The position numbers and the translations under genes are program-made. The notes beneath the pieces were generated by a model that worked only from the letters and a program-made list of their open reading frames with translations, did no database searches and was not told the origin of the DNA. Below are positions 11,471 to 20,849 of a DNA stretch of 64,000 nt, one piece after another. How positions within the stretch are numbered: position 1 is the first letter of the stretch; every line of letters starts with the position of its first letter. The DNA comes from Erythroxylum novogranatense (taxonomy: Eukaryota; Streptophyta; Magnoliopsida; Malpighiales; Erythroxylaceae), in NCBI GenBank assembly GCA_029891385.1, contig CM057227.1, forward strand, positions 96,477,818 through 96,541,817, given 5' to 3'.

Positions 11471-12886
11471 GGTTTTTTATTATTATTTTTTTGTTTTTAT
11501 TTTATTTTATTATTATGATTATTATTTAATTGGTAATTTGGGATGGGATTTCATTTTGTCAATTTCTTTTCCGTCCGACATCCGATTGACCTGATTCTTG
11601 AGGCATCGGATTCGTAGAATATTTAATTTCATTTTGTGAGAAATTGGGAATTTTTGGACGGAAATTGGCGTGGCCCCGAATCTGAGCCTTTAATCACTTA
11701 TTTTTTAATTGGGGACCTATAGAGGTCCGAATTGCGCACCGTCAGCGCCAATAGGTTTCTAATTTTTAGACGGATTTTTTTTATGGAAAAATTTTGGATT
11801 AGGGTCGGGAATGCCATGAGCATGCATTATACACGTTTTACTTATTCCATGTGCATTGTTTAGTATTTTTATCTATTCAGTTGGTAATGTTTACTTATTT
11901 TAATTGTTATAGAGGCTCAGTTGGAACGTCATCCCAGGGACGTTGCAGAGACTTCCCGGCATTAGCTCGAAAGTTATTAGGTGAGTAACCTAGATGGTTC
12001 CTCGGTTAGTAAGTGTTTATAATTCTGCACTTAGAACCCTGTGGAGAATAATGGTGGGAAAATTGTGTTTGTTTGTGCCTGGATTGCGGACCGAAGGTCC
12101 GATGGATTGGAAAATTTGATATAGAAGTGTCGCATGTGATTACCTGTACAAGATTTATGTGTACCTATTGAATTGGGATCTGATATGATGTTGGTGTTGT
12201 TTAATTTGGACATATGCACTTCATGCATAATTGCATGATCAGTAATTGGCAGTTGTGACCAGAGCAGCCAACGAGAGCTTAAAGCTCAACGTGATTGGGC
12301 CTTGAGCCCATAGTGATTCAGAGCCTATGGCTCACCGTTTAATGCGCCCTTAATGGGACAGTTTCAGGCGCTCAGTCACAACAACGTAATAAATTGGAAA
12401 AGCGTCTCATACACATTCCATATGCATTTGAATTGATTCTTTGGATTGGTATGAAAATTATGTGGTACTACTAAATGTGATTTGGTGAGATAATTGTGCG
12501 TAGGCTATGTTATGTATGTGTATATGCATGAATTGGGTGAACCATCGATGATGGTTCCTCACCGAGTTCATAAACTCACCCAAAATTGCAAATTATTTTT
12601 CAGACCGGAGAGTAGACTTATAGCTCAGAGGGACTTTTCTTCGATGTAGATTGAGTTGGCAAGAGAAGTCATGGCACATGTGTCGGTCGGTGGCACTTTT
12701 GAGGGATGACCTAGTTAGCCTTTTTGTTTGATTTTCTTTTGGAGTATTGTACAGAACACATCAGTTGTGTAAATTTACTGCTTTGAGGTTATGAAATGAG
12801 AAATTATGGTTTCAAAAATTAGTGGATTTCATATAAATGCTTTATGATTTTGATGGCATGTGGAGTGTTAGTGGTTGTTCGTAGCG

Positions 12887-12962
12887 CACCCTTATCGTAG
12901 GGTATGTGTCGGAATGACCTACGGACGTCCCGATACATATCCTATGGTATGGGGGTGCTACA
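12887..12962 (+). repeat. long inverted repeat at the U5 end of the solo LTR
   Basis: Two arms of about 31 bases (from tagcgcacccttatcg and the complement of ggtatgggggtgcta) pair at about 24 positions; most remaining mismatches would be G-U in RNA. The loop holds gacctacggacgtc. Equivalent structures lie at 52231-52309 and 57526-57610. Confidence 0.75.
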
Positions 12963-12967
12963 CATCA

Positions 12968-13983
12968 ATCTCCTTAAATAGTGATCTACTTCCAGACATA
13001 TGATTGGAACAACCACTATCCAAAAACCAAACATCATTAGATGCATCTTTTTCAAAAAAGAGAGCCATGAATAGCTTACTTTCTTCATCTATTTTCTCTA
13101 CAAAGCTTGCTTGATGACTCTCCTCCTTATGCTTTTGCCAACAATATGCTTCTTTCTGACCTGGTTCTTTGCAATAGTGATACACAAAGATTCTGTTATG
13201 CCTTTCTTCATTTGATCCTCCTCTACCTCGGCCTCTTCCTTGGTCTCTACCATGGCCTCTTCCACGAAAACCACCTCTGTGACGGCCGCGACCAGAAGAA
13301 TTTTCCTTCGTTTCCTTCTGATCAGGCTTCCCCTTCACTTGAAGTGCTTTTTCTTCATATTTTTCATGTGACCTGAGCTACCTTTCTTCATGGGCTTACA
13401 AAGAACTCATTAGTTCATCAAATGAATAATCAGATAAATCATGCGCTTCCTCATTCATGGCAACAATATGTTCAAACTTTGGAGTTAGACTCCGTAGAAC
13501 CTTTGCAACAACAATTTCTTCAGATATATTTTCACCATACGACTTCATTTGATTAACAAGAGATGAAACTCTAGACAAATACACTTGAACAGATTCATTA
13601 CCTTTCATAGATAGAGTTTCAAATTCACGACGGTAAGTCTGCAATTTTACCGTAATCACCTTAAAAGAACCTTGAAACTCCTTCTTCAAAATTTGCCAAG
13701 CCTCTAATGACATCGTTGTAGCTGCAATTCTCGAGAAAATTGTTTCATAGACTGCCTGTTGAATGAAGAACAAAGCTTTGGCATCCTTCTGTTTGGTTTC
13801 TTTCAATCTTGCTTTTGCCTCTTCTTCTGTATCTGTCAGATCTACAAAACCATATTCTAACAGCTCCCAAAGGCTTTGAGCTATGAAAAAAATCTTCATC
13901 TTGATACCCCAAAACTCGTACTTCTCACCATTAAAAATGGGTATGAGGTGCTACGAAGACGGCGAAATAGCGTTTGCTACCAT
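12968..13983 (-). pseudogene. copia gag, zinc knuckle and protease
   Basis: One minus-strand frame runs from an ATG at 13983 to the solo-LTR junction, broken only by stops: TAG at 13951-13953 (codon 11), TAA at 13396-13398 and one TAG about six codons later. Gag (13396-13899) has the UBN2 pattern: LWELLEYGFVDL, KDAKALFFIQQAV and EAWQILKKEFQG. A glycine/arginine-rich linker precedes a knuckle that has lost its first Cys and its His (YHYCKEPGQKEAYC). The protease motif WFLDSGCSNHM is intact. No frameshift is needed to read it, and the stops fit C-to-T change at glutamine codons. Confidence 0.87.
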
Positions 13984-14090
13984 TTGTAAACTCAAAGTAA
14001 AAAAGGACCCAACATAACTCTCTGGGAGATTAAAAACAAAATGTTTCACTCAATTGCCCAATGGACCAACGAAAGCTCTGATACCAAGAT

Positions 14091-14391
14091 TGTTGGATGA
14101 CAGAAAGCTAAAGTAGAAAAAAAGACAGTGAAGGTATGCAGAGTATGTAAAACACGTAAGATAGAGGAAAAGACTTCTAAAACTTTTTATTAATTGTAAT
14201 GTGCTGTGTACATAAAGCAAATAAAAAAATCTGTAAATAAACATACGCTGTAACAGAAAAAGTTAAAGACTAGGCACCCAACTATCCACTAACTCCACTA
14301 AGTTATTTAAATAAATAATTAAATAAAATAAATAACAATTTTCTAAATATTCGGTCAAACTATTTCACATGACTTGAATCATGTTTCAACA
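14091..14391 (-). repeat. 5' LTR of the second copia element
   Basis: 301 bp, from tgttggatga to catgtttcaaca, directly beside the primer binding site at 14075-14086. A few substitutions and small indels separate it from the 5710-6012 copy. Confidence 0.88.
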
Positions 14392-15233
14392 GATCCATCG
14401 GTCCTTTTTATTTAAATTTTGTTCATTGGTTCACACCAAATATAGGTGAACTATCCAAGTGGGAAGATTCCATACTCTTTATCTGGTATGAACGTGTTAT
14501 TTTGTACTCTATTTCGTGTCCTTGTTATAAATATATAGTTGTATTGGAATATCACAGTAATAGATAGATCAACGTGAAATACGCAATTTTATGTCCACTT
14601 TCACATGTTCGATTGAGTTTTCATCTCAATTGCATTCCTCGTGGTATAGGGCTTAAAAGTTGCAACTTATTGTTCGTGTTGATATTTAAACTTGTTTAGT
14701 TTCTGTAATATGGAAGGAACATTGGGTACATGTCAAAAATATTTTCAGTCTTTTCAAGAGAGGAAGGGCAATGTATTTGATATCTTGATTTGGTGTTGTT
14801 TGCTGCTGTATACATTTTTGTATACAATACTTTTTCATTTAACAGCACTTTAGCAGTCCAAGGTTTGGTGATAACCAGGTTGATAGAAACCTCCAGATCC
14901 CAGTCCAAAGTTTCGGCAAAGTGTCACTATTCCGATCTAGAAGAACAACAGAATACGCTAGTAAAATCAACAATTGTGGGGTTTAAAATAAGGGAAACTA
15001 CTACTTGGTAGAAAAGCTTCTCTGCATTACTAAGAGTCTAAAACCAGTAGTTTTTGAAAAGATTAACCACAGCCTCGTTGAAATAATCAAGGAATTACAA
15101 GTCTGAATATTGTCACCTTTCAAGAAATAGCAACTGAACTTGAAGAAAGAAAATTAACCATGAGTTTAGGCATGCACATGATCAATGTGAACCATAATTT
15201 TGCAAGAGAAATAAAAGAAAGCACATAGAGGAC
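14392..15233. other. unassigned sequence
   Basis: About 840 bp with no supported coding frame. Short open frames near 14696-15011 overlap on opposite strands and show no domain. It separates the copia element from the gene fragments and may be host flanking DNA. Confidence 0.4.
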
Positions 15234-15545
15234 CTAATAATCCATGGATAAGTAGCCCTTTAAAAGAACCATTCCAGGTCTTAGTATACTGCTACTTATT
15301 CCCTTTGTAGCACGTTTAATTTCATTCCGTCTTTCCCGATTCTTGACAAGCAGAGATGGTTTTAACATGAAAGGAGTTTCAGCTTTAAGGGGGCAAATAT
15401 CAAAAGGTTTAACTAATGCCACTTGCTCTGGATCTCCAACCGCTACATCATAATTCGAACTCTTTCCAATGGAAGTCTGTTTCTCGTTACCCAAATGAGA
15501 AGAACAAGGCATAGAATCATCCTCAGTGACTGAACCTGAAACCAT
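15234..15545 (-). pseudogene. ALKBH1D-like demethylase fragment
   Basis: A 103-codon frame contains KPSLLVKNRERRNEIKRATK and a tail LRPGMVLLKGYLS. From family knowledge this is the segment just before the 2-oxoglutarate/Fe(II) dioxygenase core of plant ALKBH1D-like (AlkB homolog) proteins, which demethylate nucleic-acid bases. The catalytic core (HxD...H) is absent: the frame ends at 15234 and nothing resembling it follows. It therefore looks like a truncated exon, not a gene. It lies directly downstream, same strand, of an unrelated lipase fragment. The family call rests on remembered similarity. Confidence 0.6.
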
Positions 15546-15930
15546 TGAACACTCATTTTGTCCTCACCATAACCGTCAGGGTCAGCAAAATGAATCAAAA
15601 GACATACAGCACCATCCATGGACTCACCATATAAAAAACAAGGCAACCCATTAAGCTGTCCTCTTTCACGAAACTGAAGCAATTAAGGCAATCTTCGACA
15701 AGAAGATCAACATTGGGCACACAAGCCCTAAGGCCTTCAGATCTGCCATGTCCTTCAATATCAAGAGCAACACAAGTAAAACCCATGTGGGCCAGGAAGA
15801 TAGTTGTGTCCTCAAAGGTCCAGCTAATGTCATTACCATAGCCATGGACCATACAAATGGCACCTTTTGGTCCTCTGTTTGGTGATATTCCTTCGCCATT
15901 TTTGGATGATGATCTGGAGTAGGAAGAGGG
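15546..15930 (-). pseudogene. monoacylglycerol-lipase-like alpha/beta hydrolase fragment
   Basis: The minus strand reads a plant MAGL-type N-terminal half: CMVHGYGNDISWTFEDT (oxyanion HGYG), GFTCVALDIEGHGRSEGLRA, VPNVDLLVEDCLNCFSFVKE, then after a one-base frame change near 15665 LNGLPCFLYGESMDGAVCLL and IHFADPDGYG. In active enzymes the nucleophile elbow is GESMGG; here the first Gly after Met is Asp. The lid, catalytic Asp and His are missing. No intron is visible between the two blocks. A stop lies upstream of the HGYG block in the same frame. Truncation, frameshift and motif loss indicate a pseudogene. Confidence 0.75.
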
Positions 15931-18251
15931 TTTTGTCCGTCTTATGCTTCAGTGGTTTGATTTTTTGCGTACAGCAGAGGCCCGGTTGGGCAACAATATT
16001 TTCGACAGCTGTCTTCGCAATTACGGACTTAGGGATTTAGGTTAAAGATTGAGAACAACAGGATGTGTTATTCATTTGTTGAAACGACATTATTTTAATA
16101 ATCAAACTGACATATGCTAATTACTCTAACGTGTCTGATTAACGAGGAACCCTTAACACGTAGCAATGTCAAGTCAGTAAAGATAACAATGAGATTAACA
16201 GCTAGAATAAAAAAAATTAAAAATTTAAATATTTTATTGTTATTTTTAAAGTACATATTATAATTGAAAATTTGACAAAATTTTGGACTTTTATTGATAA
16301 TTAACCCTTAAGAATTTCAATTGATTAATATAAATTGAGATTTTATAATTTATATATACATAAAATGTACATATATTGATAGAATGAATCAAATGACATC
16401 AAATTCATTAACGAAAGAGGATATGATTATAAGAAATGAAAAAAATATAATCGAAATGAGAAATTCAATTAATTGAAGTTAAAATTTTAATTGATTAACA
16501 AAATTGAGATTTTATAATGAATTAATATATAAAACGTACATATATTGATAAAATAAATAAGATGAAACCAAATTCATTAATGAAGAAGGATAGGATTATA
16601 GGAAATGAAAAATATATAATTGAAGTGAAAATTTCAATTAATTGAAATTATTAATTTTAATTGATTAATAGAAATTAAGATTTTATAATGAATGAATATA
16701 TAGATATATTGATAAAATAAATAATATGAAATCAAATTCATTAACGAAGAAGGATATGATTATAGGAAATGAAAGCAAAAATATTATAATTGAAGTGAGA
16801 AATTTAATTAATTAAATTTACAAATTTCAATTGATCAATAAAATTTAGGTTTTATAATAAATGAAGATATTAAACATACATATATTGATAAAATAAATAA
16901 GATGAAACTAAATTCATTAAGGATAGAATTATAAGAAATAAAGGAAAATTATCATAATTAAGAGAGAAATTCAATTAATTGAAGTTACAATTTCAATTGA
17001 TTAATACAAATTGTTGAATACATAAAATGTACATATATTGATAGAATGAATCAAATGACATCAAATTCATTAACGAAAGAGGATAGGATTATAAGAAATG
17101 AAAAAATTATAATCGAAATGAGAAATTCAATTAATTGAAGTTAAAAATTTTAATTGATTAACAAAATTAGATTTTATAATGAATTAATATATAAAACGTA
17201 CATATATTGATAAAATAAATAAGATGAAACCAAATTCATTAATGAAGAAGGATAGGATTATAGGAAATGAAAAAATTATAATTGAAGAGAAAATTTCAAT
17301 TAATTGAAATTATTAAGTTTAATTGATTAATAGAAATTAAGATTTTATAATGAATGAATATATAGATATATTGATAAAATAAATAATATGAAATCAAATT
17401 CATTAATGAAGAAGGATATGATTATAGGAAATGAAAGCAAAAATATTATAAGTGAGAAATTTAATTAATTAAATTTACAAATTTCAATTGATCAATAAAA
17501 ATTGAGATTTTATAATAAATGAAGATATTAAACATACATATATTGATAAAATAAATAAGATAAAACTAAATTCATTAAGGATAGAATTATAAGAAATAAA
17601 GGAAAATATCATAATTAAAGTGAGAAATTTAATTAATTGAAGTTACAATTTCAATTGATTAATACAAATTGCAATTATAAGATTTTATAATTGATGAATA
17701 CATAAAATGTACATATATTGATAGAATGAATCAAATGACATCAAATTCATTAATGAAGGAAGATAGGATTATAGGAAATTAATGGAAAATATTATAATTG
17801 AAGTTATCAATTCAAATAATTGAAGTTACAAATTTTAATTGATTAATAAAATTGAGCTTTTATAATGAATGAATACATAAAACTTACATATATTGATAAA
17901 ATGAATAAGATAAAACTAAATTCATCAATGAAGGAGGATAAGATTATGGAAATGAAAGAAAATATTAAAATTAAAGTAATTAATTGAATTAATTAAAGTT
18001 ACAATTTTCATTTGGATAATAAAAGTTGAGATTTTATATTGATGAATATATACAACGTAAATGTATTGATAAAATGAATAAGATGAGCTTAAATTTATTA
18101 ATGAAGGAGGATATGATTATAAGGAATGAAAGAAGAAAATTATAATTGAAGTGAGAAATTCAGTTAATTGAAGTTACAAATTTCAAATTGTAATTATGAA
18201 TTTGAATTGATTAATAAAAAAGACTTTATAATGAAAAATACATTAAACATA

Positions 18252-19010
18252 CAATAAAACCTCTATAAATTAATATTGTTGAGATCGTGATATTTATTAT
18301 TTTATAGAGATATTAATTAACCAATAAATTAATATTTATTAATTTAAAGAGATTTTGTAATTAATTGAAGATAAATTTTGATTACATCAAAAGCATTGTA
18401 TTTTAGAAAATTCATGTTTCATATTAATTGAATGAATTTAAAACATAGATTCATTGTACATAATATTAATGAAAATAATAAATAATGTTCATTGTTTCTT
18501 AATAATTAAGTATTATTTATTGTATTTTACTAAAACATTCAATGTACATATATACGTATGATGAAGATAGAAATACTTTATAAAAAGATAGAAAATTTCT
18601 TGAAACCACACCTAATAATGGCTCCTCATCTAAAAGGTGTCACCAAATTAACAATAACAGATCAAATACGCAAAGAATTATGTGAGTACAAGAGAGATCA
18701 TTCGATATGCACCCAAAAAGATTTACAGTTGTGGTTTGAAGAAAAGTTTCATTTGAAAGTTAGTCAAGATACAAACAACACTAAAATCATATTTCACTAA
18801 ATTGTCATAGTAATATTTGTGTAAGTTTATATAATTATTAATTTATGATATTAATGGGACCTATATTTACATAGGGTATTTTAAAATGTATTATCTTATT
18901 ATCTTATCGAAATTTATTAAATTTTTAACTTGCCCAAGTCGGGATCGAAAAAAATATTATCTTAAAGAGTTTATTAATTTACCGAGCATCAATTTAAAGA
19001 GGTTCTACTG
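18252..19010 (+). mobile_element. pogo-like (Emigrant/Lemi1 type) DNA transposon, internally deleted
   Basis: The left end CAATAAAACCTCTATAAATT and the right end (complement) CAGTAGAACCTCTTTAAATT are terminal inverted repeats of the kind known for plant Emigrant/Lemi1 pogo-like elements. TA dinucleotides flank both ends (18250-18251 and 19011-19012), the expected target duplication. Dropping the element and one TA rejoins the satellite word aaacatacatatattgat. At 759 bp it is larger than a typical MITE and keeps a piece of transposase (18558-18800) but no DDE catalytic domain, so it could move only with help from another copy. Confidence 0.82.
18558..18800 (+). pseudogene. pogo/Tigger transposase N-terminal helix-turn-helix remnant
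   Basis: An 80-codon frame contains ITDQIRKELCEYKRDHSICT followed by QKDLQLWFEEKFHLKVSQDT, the CENP-B/Psq-type helix-turn-helix that binds transposon ends in pogo, Tigger and Jerky proteins. After this domain the frame ends and the second DNA-binding domain and DDE nuclease are absent. The ATG chosen is the first in frame, but the family start may differ. It lies inside the inverted-repeat-bounded element, which supports the identification. Confidence 0.78.
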
Positions 19011-19777
19011 TACATATATTGATAAAATGAATTCATTAATGAATGATGATAGGATTATAAAAATGAAAAATATAATTGAAGTGATAAATTCAATTAATTG
19101 AAGTTACACATTTCAATTGATTAATAAAAATTTAGATTTTATAATGAATAAATATAAAATGTTCATATATTGATAAAATGAATAAGATGAAAACAATTTT
19201 ATTAATGAAGGATGATAGGATTCTAGAAAATGTAAAAATAATATAATTAAAGTAAAAATTCAATTAATTGAGGTTACAAATTAAGATTTTATAATGAATA
19301 AATTTATAAAATATAAATCTATTAATAAAATGAATAAGATGAAATGAAATTTACTAATGAATGATAAGATTATAGGAAATGAAAGAAAATATATAATTAA
19401 AATAAGAAATTTAATTAATTGAAGTTAGAAATTTCAATTGATTAATAAAAGTTAGAGATTTTATATTGAATGAATATATAAAACCTATATATATTGATAA
19501 CACAAATAAGATGAGACCAATTCATTAGGAAGGAGAATATGATTTTAGGAAATGAAACAAAATATTATAATTAATTCAATTAATTGAAGTTACAAGTTTT
19601 AATTGATTAAGTAAAATAAAATTTTATAATTAATAAATATATGAAATATACTTATAATGATAAAATGAAACATAACTTATTAATATAAAAAATAGGGTTA
19701 TAAAAATAAAAAATTATAAATAAGGTAATCAATTCTAAATAATTTACGTTAGGAATTTCAATTACTCTCTCTTTAGT

Positions 19778-19890
19778 TGACAGGTTATATTAGAGTTATA
19801 ATTGACAGTTATGGAACCTATTGTATAAATACTTCTCTACATGATTATAATGAATAAGACTTTACCCTCTGTATTTCGGTTATTCTAACA
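19778..19890 (+). repeat. 5' LTR of the Ale-like copia element
   Basis: Starts near tgacaggttat and ends tattctaaca, directly before the primer binding site. It shares ctctacatgattataatgaa and the following stretch with 22592-22680, which ends tattctgata. The left edge is uncertain by some bases. Confidence 0.7.
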
Positions 19891-20049
19891 TGGTATCAGA
19901 GGCAGTTTGTCTCGACGGCTTGGGGCGGTGCCCAGTTATGTTTCTTTACCTAATATGTCCATCAGATGTCCAGTCCTACTCTGGATTGAGAGGGGTGTGT
20001 CAAAAATCACAAATCGGGCAACTATAAGAGCATTCAACAATTTATAATA

Positions 20050-20640
20050 GTGTGCAAACCACCTTTTCTAATAAATTTTATTTCTTATATATCTACACAA
20101 TTTGGTTGTACTGTGAAATATATTCGATCCGATAACGGTAAGTAGTTTAATATTCCAACTTTCTATGATTCGCATGGTATAATTCATCAAACTCGTGTGT
20201 TAAAACTCCTCAGCAAAGCAGTGTTGTTGAGAGAAAACATCAACCCATTTTCAATGTGGCAAGAGTATTGAGATTCTAAGCAAACTTACCTATACGGTTT
20301 TAGGGTGAGTGTGTGTCGCATAGTGTATATTTGATCAATCGAATTCCTACTTCTATTTTTCATACTTTTTCGCCTTTTGAGGTTTTATATTCTAAGCCAC
20401 CTTCTTTTGATAATTTAAAGGTTTTTGGTTGTCTTGCTTTTGCTTCAAATCATTTTAATATTCATAACAAATTTGATTCCAGAAGTATAAAATCTATTTT
20501 CCTTTGTTTCTCTCCAGGTATTAAGGGCTTTAAACTATTTGATCTTCATGCTCAACGAATTTTTCATTCTAGGGATGTCTCCTTTTATGAACATATTTTT
20601 TTCCATTTTCTACACTAACTTCTGATCTGCAACATTCTCA
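20050..20640 (+). pseudogene. copia integrase C-terminal half relic
   Basis: Reads QFGCTVKYIRSDNGK near 20095-20145, which includes the second catalytic Asp, then a stop where Glu-Phe is expected. The 20313-20618 frame gives VYLINRIPTSIFHTFSPFEV, NLKVFGCLAFASNHFN and IFLCFSPGIKGFKLFDL, the usual integrase C-terminus. The HHCC finger and first Asp are deleted. Several stops and an indel are present. Confidence 0.82.
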
Positions 20641-20849
20641 TTCGTCCATCATTGATTAAGTCATTCTTACTTCTTCATCAGTTCAGTCGTTAGTCGATGA
20701 TTTTCCATGTGTTCCTGTTATTTCATCATCTTCTGATTTACCTGACAATGTTTCCACATCGCCTCCTGCTATTTCCTCCACGATGCCTTCTTCATCTACG
20801 CCTCAACTCCCTACTCTCGCTCCTTCTTCGTAACCTCCGCCTCTGACCC

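Larger units (their letters stand above)
8969..12962 (+). repeat. solo LTR of a Tekay-like Ty3/gypsy element
   Basis: The 3994-bp unit starts TGTAACATCCC and ends GGTGCTACA, with perfect 5-bp target duplications CATCA at 8964-8968 and 12963-12967. It lacks any internal domain, so it arose by recombination between two LTRs. It is homologous over its length to the reverse complement of 57526-61508, which is still attached to a gypsy pol. It contains about 180-bp degenerate units (10440-11310), a run of A at 11308-11324, a GC-rich island (11337-11470), a hairpin at 12540-12558 and a terminal inverted repeat (12887-12962). Confidence 0.92.
5710..14391 (-). mobile_element. Ty1/copia LTR retrotransposon split by a solo LTR
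   Basis: Flanked by LTRs of 303 bp (5710-6012) and 301 bp (14091-14391). Removing the 3994-bp nested LTR and one 5-bp target duplication leaves about 4.7 kb, normal for a plant copia element. The primer binding site is at 14075-14086 (minus TGGTATCAGAGC) and the polypurine tract is just right of 6012 (minus AAGGGGGAG). Bases beside the LTRs, GGTCT (5705-5709) and GATCC (14392-14396), may be a decayed target duplication differing by two transitions. Gene order is gag, protease, integrase, RT, RNase H. All parts carry stops. Confidence 0.9.
16311..19765. repeat. AT-rich satellite array, ~165-bp monomer
   Basis: The same degenerate sequence recurs about 16 times. Marker words are acatatattgataaaatgaa, caaattcattaatgaagaag, ggataggattataggaaatg and tcaattaattgaagttaca. 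Steps between markers are about 150-180 bp. A higher-order unit of four monomers is seen: the taaaatgtacatatattgat variant recurs at 16361, 17023 and 17703 (steps 662 and 680), and the monomers in between match in the same order. The array is interrupted at 18252-19010 by a DNA transposon and fades out near 19765. Confidence 0.85.

Noticed and set aside
16311..19765. CRISPR-like or gene-like reading of the periodic AT-rich array
   Set aside because: Units are contiguous degenerate monomers without alternating repeat/spacer structure; a eukaryotic satellite explains it.
19891..19902. Possible tRNA gene signal at tggtatcagagg and similar words
   Set aside because: These are retroelement primer binding sites complementary to the initiator tRNA 3' end; no cloverleaf surrounds them.
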